A DNA stretch of 64,000 bases from Robertmurraya sp. FSL R5-0851 (GCF_038002965.1 NZ_JBBOOE010000001.1:3949001-4013000), one strand, 5' to 3'. Shown: positions 26,603 to 35,541, numbered from the stretch's first letter. The notes: a model not told the origin generated them from the sequence alone. Made by a program: numbers and translations.

Positions 26603-27182
26603 CGTCATCATCCTCCTTTTTCATGCAAATTGGAATTCCTGCTTCCACGAGATACGCTTCCTTTGCCCTTGCAACGACCTGTTGATTTAACCTTCCAAGG
26701 ATCTTTGCATACACAAGAACAAGGTCACTAGAGTGAATCGGTTCATTCAAGATTTCATTACTAACGACGATGAGGGTGTGACAACTTTTCTGTACCGAAA
26801 GGATCCCCTCTATGATTGATATCCTGATTTCCTTATGAAAAGACGGGTCCATCAGCCTCTCCTCGGTTTGAAACAAACGGTTGTTTAATAGATTCGTTAA
26901 GCAGTCAAAGAGCACAATATCATTCGGTTGAAAAACAGTGGAGAGGTTATGTAAAAAATAGGGTTCCTCCCAAGTTACCCACTGGTGCTCGCCTTCATTT
27001 CTTTGCTGTTGATGCCTTTTAATTCGGTCCTTCATTTCCTCATCAAAAGCAACTCCTGAAGCAATATAGTGGAGATTTCCTTGAGTTTTCTTTGTTAGCT
27101 CCATGGCTGTTTTCTCAGCAAAACTGCTTTTTCCACTTCTAACCCCACCACTAATAAATATCAGCTGTCCAGCCTCCGCCAT
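26574..27182 (-). CDS. cobU: Adenosylcobinamide kinase / adenosylcobinamide-phosphate guanylyltransferase
   Basis: Phosphorylates adenosylcobinamide and transfers GMP to it. The 202-residue protein has the P-loop FISGGVRSGKSSFAEK at residues 9-24, YIASGVAFDEEMKDRIKRHQQQR with the His expected to carry GMP, Walker-B-like VLFDCLTNLLNN and IVVSNEI. The normal GIVP motif after SNE is replaced by EPIH, while LGRLNQQVVARA is kept. ATG at 27182 follows GAGGTGA; it overlaps the cobD end by 22 bases. Confidence 0.88.
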   Translation of the reverse strand: MAEAGQLIFISGGVRSGKSSFAEKTAMELTKKTQGNLHYIASGVAFDEEMKDRIKRHQQQRNEGEHQWVTWEEPYFLHNLSTVFQPNDIVLFDCLTNLLNNRLFQTEERLMDPSFHKEIRISIIEGILSVQKSCHTLIVVSNEILNEPIHSSDLVLVYAKILGRLNQQVVARAKEAYLVEAGIPICMKKEDDDVVFRDGRSM

Positions 27183-28240
27183 GCACTCATCACCTCTAAT
27201 AACCTTTCATGCTCGTTTGCTCCCTTAATCGCCAATCGTAGCCACTTTCCGTCAAGTCCTGGGAAATTCATCGTATGCCGTGGAATCATCCCCTTTTCCA
27301 TCAAAAAACGGAAAAACGGAAATGGATCGGAGACTTTCGTATCTTTTAGCAAATAAAAATTTACGTTTGAAGGAGAATAAGAGAATTCCTGATCACGATA
27401 AAAAGCCTGTAGCCTCTCCCGCTCCTTTTTTATCAATTGAATGGTTTGTTCTATATAGTCACTTTCTGACAAACACCATTCCCCCACCTTCATAGCTATC
27501 GCATTCACACTCCAATGCGGTTTGCTTTCCCTAATTTTTGCTAGCAGGGCTTCATTGGCCATTAAGTATCCTAAGCGGATTCCTGGAATGCTGAACATTT
27601 TGGTCATGGAACGAAGAATGATCATGTTCTCGCAATGTTGGAGACAGGAAACGATAGATTCGTACTCTTCAATAAAGTCGTAAAAGGCTTCGTCGACGAT
27701 AAGCAAGGTTCCGTATCGGGCACATTCACGGGCAAGAATCTCAATCGTATGTTTCGGAAAAAACATTCCCGTTGGATTGTTTGGATTGCACAGAAATACA
27801 GCGTCTACTTCTCGTAAGCTCACTAGTAATTCATCTAAGCGTAATTCCCAGCTGTCTACATCCATCAAGTGGTAGCGTACCTCACATTGATTCACTCGGC
27901 ACGCTTCTTCGTATTCGGAAAAGGCTGGTTGTACGATGAGCACTTTTTTACCAGTGAGCAGTCGTCCGACCAAAGAAATAAGCTCCGCCCCGCCGTTCCC
28001 CACTAAGATTTGCTCTTTTCTTACTCCTTCTTGCTTTGAAAGCAAACCTGTTAGCCTTCCTGCCGTTGGATCCGGATAATCAGATACAAGAGGAAACAGC
28101 TCATTCCACCTGCCCTTTACTGTAGCCGGTGGACCGAGCGGATTAATATTGGCGCTAAAATCAATCACTGTTTCAGGCATGTCGAGATGTAGTGCTTTAT
28201 ATAAAAATTGTGGATTAGCTCCGTGCATAGGCCACTTCAA
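27161..28240 (-). CDS. cobD: Threonine-phosphate decarboxylase / CobC-CobD family aminotransferase
   Basis: PLP enzyme making (R)-1-amino-2-propanol phosphate, the linker for the nucleotide loop. 359 residues, class I aminotransferase fold. HGANPQ near the N-terminus and DFSANINPLGPP are typical of CobD. CNPNNPTG near 151, VDEAFYDF near 180 and SMTKMFSIPGIRLGY near 212 with the PLP-binding Lys. TTG start at 28240 has GGAGGG seven bases upstream. Overlaps cbiB by 26 bases. Confidence 0.9.
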   Translation of the reverse strand: MKWPMHGANPQFLYKALHLDMPETVIDFSANINPLGPPATVKGRWNELFPLVSDYPDPTAGRLTGLLSKQEGVRKEQILVGNGGAELISLVGRLLTGKKVLIVQPAFSEYEEACRVNQCEVRYHLMDVDSWELRLDELLVSLREVDAVFLCNPNNPTGMFFPKHTIEILARECARYGTLLIVDEAFYDFIEEYESIVSCLQHCENMIILRSMTKMFSIPGIRLGYLMANEALLAKIRESKPHWSVNAIAMKVGEWCLSESDYIEQTIQLIKKERERLQAFYRDQEFSYSPSNVNFYLLKDTKVSDPFPFFRFLMEKGMIPRHTMNFPGLDGKWLRLAIKGANEHERLLEVMSAWRRLDS

Positions 28241-29180
28241 CGATCATCCCTCCAATCCATAATAAAAGTAAAAATGTGAGTACCGTTCGAGTTAAAATAC
28301 CGTTGGCTTGCAAAATATGCTCCGCAGTGACAGGAAAATAAGATTCTCCCATTTTGGCTCGATCGGAGCGAATACCCTTGTAATAGTTGATTCCTCCGAG
28401 CTGAATCCCAAGTAAGGCAGCCACAGCAGCTTCTCCCCATCCACTGTTTGGGCTTGGATGTTTCTTCGCATCACGAAGGACAATTTTCGCTGACTCCTTT
28501 ACCGAGGATCGGACCGGCTTATTGCTTAAGAGCATACAAACGGAGGTTAGGCGACTCGGTATCAAATTTAACCAATCATCAAGCTTCGCCGACGCCCAGC
28601 CAAACTCCATGTATTTATCATTTTTATATCCAACCATCGAATCGCAAGTATTGACTGCACGGTACAGCATCGCTAGAGGGGCACCACCGAGAAATGCCCA
28701 AAATAAGGGAGCAGTTACTCCGTCACTTGTGTTTTCTGCGACCGTTTCAATCGTCGCGCGAACCACCCCCTGTTCATCAAGTTGATCCGTATCACGGCCA
28801 ACGATAAACGATAGCTTATGGCGAGCTTCAACGAGATCCCCCTTTTTTAACGGACCGTACACCGTCAACGCTGCCTCCTTTAAGCTTTTTTGAGCAATCG
28901 TCGTCCAGATGATCACCGCTTCAACCACAATGCCGACCATGAGATGAACTTGATAAGCTAGCATCGTAATCAGGAGCGTAATTCCCACAACGAGCAGGAG
29001 AAGCGTAACTACCATAGCCACTCCCTTCCATTTTTTCCGCGTCCCTTTATTCCACTTTTTCTCGAACTTGTAAATCAGCGTTCCGATCCATTTCACCGGA
29101 TGTGGCCAATCGATCGGATCACCGAGAAGTAAATCAATAAAATAAGCAATCGTCATGGCCAATAAATGTTGAAGAAACAT
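28215..29180 (-). CDS. cbiB: Adenosylcobinamide-phosphate synthase CbiB
   Basis: Integral membrane enzyme that attaches aminopropanol phosphate to adenosylcobyric acid. 321 residues, four to five membrane helices, with the family features LLGDPIDWPHPVKWIG (residues 17-32), GRDTDQLDEQGVVRATIETVAENTSDG region (about 128-154) and HPSPNSGWGEAAVAALLG (about 247-264). First gene of the cluster, directly behind the B12 riboswitch terminator. Its ribosome binding site is a run of nine G (C9 at 29185-29193 on the plus strand). Confidence 0.93.
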   Translation of the reverse strand: MFLQHLLAMTIAYFIDLLLGDPIDWPHPVKWIGTLIYKFEKKWNKGTRKKWKGVAMVVTLLLLVVGITLLITMLAYQVHLMVGIVVEAVIIWTTIAQKSLKEAALTVYGPLKKGDLVEARHKLSFIVGRDTDQLDEQGVVRATIETVAENTSDGVTAPLFWAFLGGAPLAMLYRAVNTCDSMVGYKNDKYMEFGWASAKLDDWLNLIPSRLTSVCMLLSNKPVRSSVKESAKIVLRDAKKHPSPNSGWGEAAVAALLGIQLGGINYYKGIRSDRAKMGESYFPVTAEHILQANGILTRTVLTFLLLLWIGGMIVEVAYARS

Positions 29181-29197
29181 GGTTCCCCCCCCCTAAC

Positions 29198-29234
29198 AAA
29201 ATAAAAAACATCTCCACATTGAAATGGAGATGTT
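29198..29234 (-). terminator. Riboswitch-controlled terminator ahead of cbiB
   Basis: Minus-strand AACATCTCCA (29234-29225) pairs with TGGAGATGTT (29216-29207), then T6. It is the expression platform of the B12 riboswitch. Confidence 0.88.
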
Positions 29235-29289
29235 GGAATAAGCTTCTTCCTTATGTAAGAAACCGACCACACCACCTATCCTCGTAGGT

Positions 29290-29460
29290 ACACGGTGTCA
29301 AGATATAGTCAGGTTTCCTGGCTGATGGTCATTGCTTTCTGCACCTTCCCATGCAATTCCTTATTGCACAGTGGTTTTTACAGTATGCTCCCATTTACAG
29401 TGGCGGGACCGCGTTGGACTTTCACCAACTTCCCTAGACTTCTAAAAAGAAGTACACCTA
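29290..29460 (-). ncRNA. Cobalamin (AdoCbl) riboswitch
   Basis: Minus-strand leader of the cobalamin cluster. The B12 box GCCAGGAAACCTG lies at 29322-29310, and upstream the conserved elements GGGAAGTTGGTGAAAGTCC and CGGTCCCGCCACTGT appear in order. The outer helix P1 can form from GGTGT (29458-) and ACACC (29299-29294). Followed by a terminator hairpin, so control is by transcription attenuation. Confidence 0.95.
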
Positions 29461-29479
29461 TTCTTGCTCATATTTACTT

Positions 29480-29508
29480 TTCATATCTTAATACTAATCT
29501 TGTAACAA
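29480..29508 (-). promoter_or_regulatory. Promoter of the cobalamin cluster
   Basis: Minus-strand TTGTTA (29508-29503), 17-bp spacer, TATGAA (29485-29480), about 20 bp upstream of the riboswitch. Confidence 0.55.
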
Positions 29509-29658
29509 AGGAATGACAAGGCAATCGCTGACATATTTTTTTCATTGTGACAAATCGGAACCGCCATTCACTGCCACCATAAAAATATTAAAAGCGACAA
29601 AATAGGACAAATGAAGACAACTTTTAAAATCTACCAAATGAATCTTTTGTCATCTTTC

Positions 29659-29699
29659 TTTACAATTCTCCTTCTATTTGTTAAAATTTTTTAATAATT
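29659..29699 (+). promoter_or_regulatory. ilvD promoter with CodY-like box
   Basis: TTTACA (29659-29664), 17-bp spacer, TAAAAT (29682-29687). AATTTTTTAATAATT at 29685-29699 matches the CodY motif AATTTTCNGAAAATT with three mismatches and overlaps the -10 region, which would fit repression in rich conditions. The rest of 29520-29658 shows nothing recognisable. Confidence 0.5.
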
Positions 29700-29746
29700 T
29701 AAAACATTAACACCATTGGTTTTTAATAGATTGGGAGGGAATTATT

Positions 29747-31420
29747 TTGGCAGAATTAAGAAGTAATATGATAAAAAAGGGATTTGATCGTGCACCACAC
29801 CGAAGCCTTTTGCGTGCGGCTGGGGTAAAAGAAGAGGATTTTGGTAAGCCATTTATCGCAGTAGTTAACTCCTACATTGATATCGTGCCAGGACATGTGC
29901 ACTTACAAGAGTTCGGGAAAATTGTCAAAGACGCTATCCGTGAAGCAGGTGGAGTTCCATTTGAAATGAACACAATCGGTGTCGATGATGGAATTGCAAT
30001 GGGTCATATCGGCATGCGCTACTCGCTACCAAGCCGTGAAATCATTGCTGACTCGGTTGAAACGGTTGTCGCTGCTCACTGGTTTGATGGAATGGTTTGT
30101 ATCCCGAACTGTGACAAGATTACTCCTGGTATGTTAATGGCATCACTTCGTTTAAATATCCCTACTGTTTTTGTAAGCGGTGGACCAATGAAGGCTGGAG
30201 TAACTAGCGATGGCAAAAAGATCTCACTTTCTTCTGTATTCGAAGGCGTTGGTGCATACCAAGCTGGAAAACTTGATGACAAGGGACTATTAGAATTAGA
30301 ACAGTTTGGCTGTCCGACATGTGGATCTTGTTCAGGTATGTTCACAGCAAACTCGATGAACTGTTTAGCAGAAGCGCTTGGATTGGCTCTTCCTGGTAAT
30401 GGAACGATTTTAGCTGTAGCGCCTGAGCGTAGAGATTTCGTTAGGAAATCAGCAACACAGTTAATGGAACTGATTGAAAAGGATATTAAGCCTCGTGATA
30501 TCGTTACAGAAAAAGCAATCGATAACGCGTTTGCCCTTGATATGGCATTAGGTGGATCTTCCAATACTGTACTTCATACTTTAGCATTAGCTCATGAAGC
30601 AGAAATCGATTATCCAATCGGAAGAATCAATGAAGTAGCGGCTCGTGTTCCTCACTTGTCAAAGCTTGCTCCAGCTTCTGACGTGTTTATTGAAGACTTG
30701 CATGAAGCAGGCGGAGTTTCTGCGGTTCTAAACGAATTATCCAAGAAAGAAGGCGCCCTTCACCTGGATACATTAACCGTTACAGGGAAAACACTTGGTG
30801 AAAATATCGCTGGCTGTGATGTTAAGAATTATGATGTGATTCATTCCATTGATAATCCATTTAGTGAAAAGGGTGGACTTGCTGTATTATTCGGAAACCT
30901 TGCTCCAGATGGTGCCATCATTAAAACAGGTGGAATCACGGGTGGAAACCGCCATGAAGGACCTGCTGTTGTGTTTGATTCACAAGACGAAGCTCTTCAC
31001 GGCATTGCAAACGGAAAAGTGAAAGAAGGCGACGTTGTAGTAATCCGTTATGAAGGACCAAAAGGTGGACCTGGTATGCCTGAAATGCTAGCCCCAACTT
31101 CTCAAATCATGGGAATGGGACTTGGTGCAAAGGTTGCTCTTGTAACAGATGGCCGCTTCTCTGGTGCTTCACGTGGATTGTCTATCGGACACGCATCACC
31201 AGAAGCTGCAGAAGGTGGACCATTAGCGTTTATCCAAAATGGAGATCAGATTATCATCGATGTTGACGCTCGTTCCATGGATGTTGTTCTTTCTGACGAA
31301 GAATGGGCAGAGCGTAAAGCAAACTGGAAAGGCTTTGAACCTAAGGTGAAAAAGGGTTATCTAGCTCGTTATTCGAAGCTTGTAACATCTGCTAGCACCG
31401 GTGGAGTTATGAAAATCTAA
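29747..31420 (+). CDS. ilvD: Dihydroxy-acid dehydratase
   Basis: Fe-S dehydratase of branched-chain amino-acid biosynthesis (2,3-dihydroxy-isovalerate to 2-oxoisovalerate, and the isoleucine equivalent). 557 residues, normal length. Cluster-ligand Cys in [11 protein letters not shown] (near 122) and [18 protein letters not shown] (near 193); later GGPGMPEM and the C-terminal [18 protein letters not shown] start behind GGGAGGGA. Stands alone, unlinked to an ilv-leu operon, with its own terminator. Confidence 0.96.
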   Translation: MAELRSNMIKKGFDRAPHRSLLRAAGVKEEDFGKPFIAVVNSYIDIVPGHVHLQEFGKIVKDAIREAGGVPFEMNTIGVDDGIAMGHIGMRYSLPSREIIADSVETVVAAHWFDGMVCIPNCDKITPGMLMASLRLNIPTVFVSGGPMKAGVTSDGKKISLSSVFEGVGAYQAGKLDDKGLLELEQFGCPTCGSCSGMFTANSMNCLAEALGLALPGNGTILAVAPERRDFVRKSATQLMELIEKDIKPRDIVTEKAIDNAFALDMALGGSSNTVLHTLALAHEAEIDYPIGRINEVAARVPHLSKLAPASDVFIEDLHEAGGVSAVLNELSKKEGALHLDTLTVTGKTLGENIAGCDVKNYDVIHSIDNPFSEKGGLAVLFGNLAPDGAIIKTGGITGGNRHEGPAVVFDSQDEALHGIANGKVKEGDVVVIRYEGPKGGPGMPEMLAPTSQIMGMGLGAKVALVTDGRFSGASRGLSIGHASPEAAEGGPLAFIQNGDQIIIDVDARSMDVVLSDEEWAERKANWKGFEPKVKKGYLARYSKLVTSASTGGVMKI

Positions 31421-31431
31421 TATTAATTTGG

Positions 31432-31470
31432 CACCCATTCACTTTTTTTGTGATGGGTGTTTTATTTTTT
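31432..31470 (+). terminator. Terminator after ilvD
   Basis: CACCCATTCAC and GTGATGGGTG (31432-31459) form a stem with one bulge, then a T-rich tract. Confidence 0.8.
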
Positions 31471-31500
31471 AAAATTTTTTTCCACTTACAGCCTCAGTTA

Positions 31501-31514
31501 TGTAAGCGCTCCCT
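31501..31514. promoter_or_regulatory. cre-like site upstream of metNIQ
   Basis: TGTAAGCGCTCCCT matches TGWAARCGYTWNCW at 13 of 14 positions and lies 26 bp before the metN -35 element. Confidence 0.35.
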
Positions 31515-31540
31515 CTACTTCCTTCTACCAAAAACAGCTG

Positions 31541-31570
31541 TTGACACTTCTCCCCTATTAGATTTATGAT
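31541..31570 (+). promoter_or_regulatory. metNIQ promoter
   Basis: TTGACA (31541-31546), 18-bp spacer, TATGAT (31565-31570), shortly upstream of the S-box leader. Confidence 0.7.
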
Positions 31571-31597
31571 TCATGTAACAAATTAATAAGACCTTTT

Positions 31598-31702
31598 ACT
31601 TATCAAGAGTGACCGAGGGATTAGGCCCTATGACGTCCGGCAACCTCCATTTCATGGAACGGTGCCACTTCCTACAGAATGATTCCATTCTGAAAGATAA
31701 GT
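31598..31702 (+). ncRNA. SAM-I (S-box) riboswitch
   Basis: The closing helix pairs ACTTATC (31598-31604) with GATAAGT (31696-31702). Inside are the conserved AGAGTGACCGAGGGA, GGCCCTATGA and CCGGCAACC elements. It controls the methionine transporter operon. Confidence 0.97.
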
Positions 31703-31715
31703 CGTATATATAACG

Positions 31716-31747
31716 ATGCCTCTTTCTGATTGGAAAGAGGCATTTTT
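31716..31747 (+). terminator. S-box attenuator terminator
   Basis: GCCTCTTTC (31718-31726) pairs with GAAAGAGGC (31733-31741), followed by T5; formed when SAM is bound. Confidence 0.92.
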
Positions 31748-31776
31748 GTATTTTCATAGCTTAAGGGGTGACATAA

Positions 31777-32790
31777 ATGATCGAAGTAACAGACTTGGTG
31801 AAAGTCTACCAAACAAAAAAAGGTGAAGTAACGGGTGTGGACCATGTGTCATTAACGGTGAACAAAGGGGAAATCTTTGGAATCGTTGGTTATAGCGGTG
31901 CTGGGAAAAGTTCATTACTACGTTGCTTGAATTTATTAGAGGCTCCGACCTCAGGGGAAATTAAAATCGATGGGGTATCCCTTACCACACTTGGGAAAAA
32001 GGAGCTTCGGACTGCTCGTCAAAAAATTGGGATGATCTTTCAACACTTCTATCTCGTAAGCTCAAAGACGGTTTTTGAAAACGTAGCTTTTGCCTTAAAG
32101 GCTGCACATAAATCAAAAGCAGAAATTGATAATCGAGTCACCGATCTACTTGAAATGGTCGGCTTGTCAGATAAGCGTGATGTGTATCCCTCTCAGCTAA
32201 GCGGTGGACAAAAGCAACGTGTAGGAATTGCGAGAGCTTTAGCAAATAACCCTTCCGTTCTGCTTTGTGATGAAGCCACCTCTGCCCTGGACCCAAGCAC
32301 GACGAAATCGATTTTATCTTTGTTAAAAAAGATTAACCAGGAGCTAGGATTAACGATTGTACTGATCACACATGAGATGGAAGTTGTAAAAGAGATTTGT
32401 GATCGAATGGCAGTTATGCAGGACGGGCGAATTGTTGAGGAAGGTCATGTCTATGATTTGTTCTCAAATCCAACGAATGAACTGACGAAAGAATTCATTA
32501 ATACCATTCTTCAATTTGATTTACCAGATCACTTGCTAACTTCAAGCAAAGGAAAAATTGTAAAGATTCATTTCCGCGGGGCAATTGCAGAGGAATCAGT
32601 AATTTCAGACGCGCTTCAGAAGTTCCAAGTAAAGGGCAATATTTTACACGGCAAGATCGAGTACATAAAAGAAACTCCACTTGGAATCTTCATTATGGAA
32701 CTCACAGGTGATATTGCCGAAGTAGAAAAAGCAATACAATACATCACATCTCGCACAGAAAGCTTGGAGGTGATCCGAGATGCCGCTTGA
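31777..32790 (+). CDS. metN: Methionine ABC transporter ATPase
   Basis: Powers methionine import. 337 residues: Walker A GYSGAGKSS at 38-46, signature LSGGQKQRVGIARAL, Walker B VLLCDEATSALD, and a C-terminal NIL (ACT-like) domain from about 260 that senses methionine and inhibits transport. ATG preceded by AAGGGGTGAC. First gene of metNIQ, downstream of the S-box; stop overlaps metI by 11 bases. Confidence 0.95.
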   Translation: MIEVTDLVKVYQTKKGEVTGVDHVSLTVNKGEIFGIVGYSGAGKSSLLRCLNLLEAPTSGEIKIDGVSLTTLGKKELRTARQKIGMIFQHFYLVSSKTVFENVAFALKAAHKSKAEIDNRVTDLLEMVGLSDKRDVYPSQLSGGQKQRVGIARALANNPSVLLCDEATSALDPSTTKSILSLLKKINQELGLTIVLITHEMEVVKEICDRMAVMQDGRIVEEGHVYDLFSNPTNELTKEFINTILQFDLPDHLLTSSKGKIVKIHFRGAIAEESVISDALQKFQVKGNILHGKIEYIKETPLGIFIMELTGDIAEVEKAIQYITSRTESLEVIRDAA

Positions 32791-33445
32791 TAGCTTGATA
32801 GAATTACTACCTGATTTGAACAAAGCCTTTTTTGAAACGATTTATATGGTCGGTATATCAATTGCAGTAGCTATGATTATCGGATTGCCAGTAGGAGTAC
32901 TGTTGTTTGTTACCGACCGCGGATTGTTTTTAGAGAATTCCCTATTTAATCAAATTGTTGGATTTTTAGTGAACATGATCCGTTCGATTCCGTTTATCAT
33001 CCTGCTCATTGCACTTTTGCCTTTAGCAGATTTGATTGCTGGTTCAACAATTGGACCAACAGCAGCATCCGTCTCACTCTCGGTCGCTGCCATTCCTTTC
33101 TTTGCTAGATTGGTAGAACAGTCACTGCGAGAGATCGACAAAGGAGTGATTGAAGCAGCGGTTGCTGTCGGGGCTTCTCCGTGGATGATCATCAAAGAAG
33201 TTCTTCTTCCAGAGGCAAAGCCAGGGATCATCCAAGGTGTGACCATTACGATTATTAGCTTAGTTGCTTACTCCGCCATGGCGGGAATCGTCGGTGGAGG
33301 CGGTGTCGGAGACCTTGCCATCCGCTTTGGGTACTACCGCTACGACAATACCGTCATGATTACCACCGTTATCATCTTAATTTGCTTAGTCCAGCTCATC
33401 CAATTTTTCGGTGACCGACTTGCAAAGGCAGTAAATAAAAAATAA
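32780..33445 (+). CDS. metI: Methionine ABC transporter permease
   Basis: 221-residue inner-membrane permease with five predicted helices and the EAA-type cytoplasmic loop EAAVAVGASPWMIIKEVLLPEAKPG that docks on MetN. Begins inside the end of metN (AGGTGATCCGAG ATG), so it is coupled. Pairs with the lipoprotein encoded 99 bp downstream. Confidence 0.94.
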   Translation: MPLDSLIELLPDLNKAFFETIYMVGISIAVAMIIGLPVGVLLFVTDRGLFLENSLFNQIVGFLVNMIRSIPFIILLIALLPLADLIAGSTIGPTAASVSLSVAAIPFFARLVEQSLREIDKGVIEAAVAVGASPWMIIKEVLLPEAKPGIIQGVTITIISLVAYSAMAGIVGGGGVGDLAIRFGYYRYDNTVMITTVIILICLVQLIQFFGDRLAKAVNKK

Positions 33446-33449
33446 ATCA

Positions 33450-33530
33450 CATTTAACCACTGTCCATCCCAGAAGGACAAAAACGCACCAACTGTCCACG
33501 AAGGGTGACAGACACCATAAAAATTATTGG
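33450..33530. repeat. Small stem-loop element between metI and metQ
   Basis: Two related copies of ACTGTCCA are followed by complementary GGACA / GTGACA, giving TGTCC...AGGACA and TGTC...GACA stem-loops. The element ending GGTGACAGACACC has the look of a dispersed Bacillus intergenic sequence. Confidence 0.4.
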
Positions 33531-33543
33531 GGGAGTATTTACG

Positions 33544-34386
33544 ATGAGAAAGTTATTTTTGAGTTTTGTAGTTTTAATTGCAATCGCCGTGCTTGCAGCT
33601 TGCGGTGGAAGTTCTGAGGAGGCATCTTCTTCTGAGGAAAAGGCGACTGAGAAAAAAGAAGTGAAAATTGGAGCAACGTCTGGTCCATACAGTGACATGG
33701 TTTCAAACGCAATTAAGCCTTTATTAGAGGAAAAAGGCTATGAAGTAGAAGTAGTTGAATTCAGTGACTATGTTCAACCAAATCTCGCTCTTTCCAAGGG
33801 AGACATTGACGCAAACCTATTCCAGCACAAAATCTACATGGAAAACTTCGCAAAAGAAAATAAGATTGAACTATCTGACGTTATTTCCGTACCAACTGCA
33901 CCAATGGGGATCTACTCTAAGACGTTTACTTCTGTAGATGAAATTTCGGATGGAGCTGATATTGCTATCCCAAATGACCCAACAAATGCAGCACGTGCTT
34001 TCTTAATTTTAGAAGATCTTGGGTTAATCTCATTAAACGCAGATGCTGACCCATTAACGGTTTCAGAAAAAGACGTAGAAAAGAACGTAAAAAATCTAGT
34101 ATTCCAACCAATTGAAGCAGCTCAGCTTCCACGTGCGGTTGACAGCGTGGACCTTGCTGCAGTACCAGGAAACTTCGCTTTAGCAGCAAAAATGGACTTA
34201 TTAGACGCATTACAGCTTGAAAATATGCCAGATCAATACCGTAACCGTGTGGCGGTAGATACAAAGAATATTGACAGCCAATTTGCAAAAGATCTGAAAG
34301 AAGTTGTTGAATCAGAAGAATTTGAAACCATCATCGACGAGGACTTCCAAGGCTTTGGTAAACCAGAATGGATGGTAAATCGCTAA
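33544..34386 (+). CDS. metQ: Methionine-binding lipoprotein
   Basis: 280-residue NlpA-family substrate-binding protein. Signal peptide with lipobox VLAAC (Cys20), a Ser/Glu-rich linker, then VKIGATSGPYSDMVSNAIKP and NLALSKGDIDANLFQHKIYME, which are conserved in MetQ. Start at 33544 has GGGGGAG eight bases upstream; an upstream in-frame start at 33505 would spoil the signal peptide. Last gene of the operon, ending in a terminator. Confidence 0.94.
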   Translation: MRKLFLSFVVLIAIAVLAACGGSSEEASSSEEKATEKKEVKIGATSGPYSDMVSNAIKPLLEEKGYEVEVVEFSDYVQPNLALSKGDIDANLFQHKIYMENFAKENKIELSDVISVPTAPMGIYSKTFTSVDEISDGADIAIPNDPTNAARAFLILEDLGLISLNADADPLTVSEKDVEKNVKNLVFQPIEAAQLPRAVDSVDLAAVPGNFALAAKMDLLDALQLENMPDQYRNRVAVDTKNIDSQFAKDLKEVVESEEFETIIDEDFQGFGKPEWMVNR

Positions 34387-34398
34387 TTGATAAACATA

Positions 34399-34431
34399 AA
34401 AAACAACGCCCTTACCCGGCGTTGTTTTTAC
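34399..34431 (+). terminator. Terminator after metNIQ
   Basis: AACAACGCC (34402-34410) pairs with GGCGTTGTT (34418-34426), then T-rich. Confidence 0.88.
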
Positions 34432-34449
34432 TAGAAAGGAATGAATACA

Positions 34450-35541
34450 TTGAAAAAACTTGAAGTGCGTGGAGCTCCCTCTTATTATGCATGTCATGAG
34501 GGTTCGTTTGATGACCTTGAAAATCTACTTCTCTTGAATTCAATTAATCATTGCTTAGTAATTCACGGAGAACAATCTTGGAAAGCAGCATCATCCTATT
34601 TTCCAAATATGCAAGATGTAAAGCTAACCTTTGTTCCCTATCATGGAGAATGCTCACTACGAGAGGTACAGCGAATCTCAACGATAGCCAATGACACAAA
34701 CATCGACGCCATCATAGGTATAGGCGGAGGAAAAGTACTTGATCTGGCAAAGGCAGTGGCAAATGAAACAAACAAAGAAGCCATTCTTATCCCAACTCTT
34801 GCCTCCACCTGCGCTGCTTGGACTCCGTTAAGTGTGTTTTATACAGAAGAAGGCGAATTCACGCATTACACCATTTTTCCGAAAAGTACATTAATCGTCT
34901 TAATAGAACCGCGTATCATTCTTCATTCACCAATTAAGTATGTTCGAGCAGGGATTGCAGACACATTGGCCAAATGGTACGAAGCTGATGTGTTAGTACG
35001 CGACTTACAAGATCTTCCGTTGCCTGTAAAAATCGCCCATCAAAGTGCGAGGCTTTGCCAGATTGTTTTACTTGAACATAGTCAAACTGCACTGAACGCG
35101 ATGGAAGCAAAAACTTCTTCACCTGCTTTTCTTCAAGTTATTGAAACGATCATTGTGGCTGGTGGCATGGTTGGCGGTTTCGGAGACCGGTACGGGAGAA
35201 TTGCTGCTGCCCACTCGGTTCATAATGGATTAACGGTAGCTCATGAAACCCATCATCTATTGCACGGTGAAAAAGTAGCGTACGGTATACTTGTTCAGCT
35301 AGTGCTCGAGGAAAATTTAGAAGAGGTTGCCTCCCTTCTTCCTTTTTACAGAGCTTTAGAGCTTCCAATACAATTAAGAGATCTAGAGCTGAACCGCGAT
35401 AATCTCGAAAAACTCAAAGCAATTGCCGAGAGAACGGTAGCTTCTAGTGAGTCCATTCATTACTTGGAGAAAGACTTTACTTCAGACGATATATTAACCG
35501 CAATTCTATCACTGGAAACATTTGTTGATCCCCTTGTCTAA
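34450..35541 (+). CDS. Iron-containing alcohol dehydrogenase family oxidoreductase (glycerol dehydrogenase-like)
   Basis: About 363 residues, group III metal-dependent dehydrogenase. The NAD-binding GIGGGKVLDLAKAVA lies near residue 91, IPTLASTCAAWTPLSVFY near 113, and metal-ligand histidines in AAHSVHNGL and HHLLHGEKVAYG. Resembles glycerol dehydrogenase and E. coli YbdH (hydroxycarboxylate dehydrogenase) more than butanol dehydrogenases; the substrate is not known. A TTG at 34450 has AAAGGA nine bases upstream; the ATG at 34441 directly abuts it. Monocistronic. Confidence 0.82.
   Translation: MKKLEVRGAPSYYACHEGSFDDLENLLLLNSINHCLVIHGEQSWKAASSYFPNMQDVKLTFVPYHGECSLREVQRISTIANDTNIDAIIGIGGGKVLDLAKAVANETNKEAILIPTLASTCAAWTPLSVFYTEEGEFTHYTIFPKSTLIVLIEPRIILHSPIKYVRAGIADTLAKWYEADVLVRDLQDLPLPVKIAHQSARLCQIVLLEHSQTALNAMEAKTSSPAFLQVIETIIVAGGMVGGFGDRYGRIAAAHSVHNGLTVAHETHHLLHGEKVAYGILVQLVLEENLEEVASLLPFYRALELPIQLRDLELNRDNLEKLKAIAERTVASSESIHYLEKDFTSDDILTAILSLETFVDPLV

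Noticed and set aside
30076..30564. Minus-strand frame inside ilvD
   Set aside because: Lies antisense within a fully conserved gene; no ribosome binding site.
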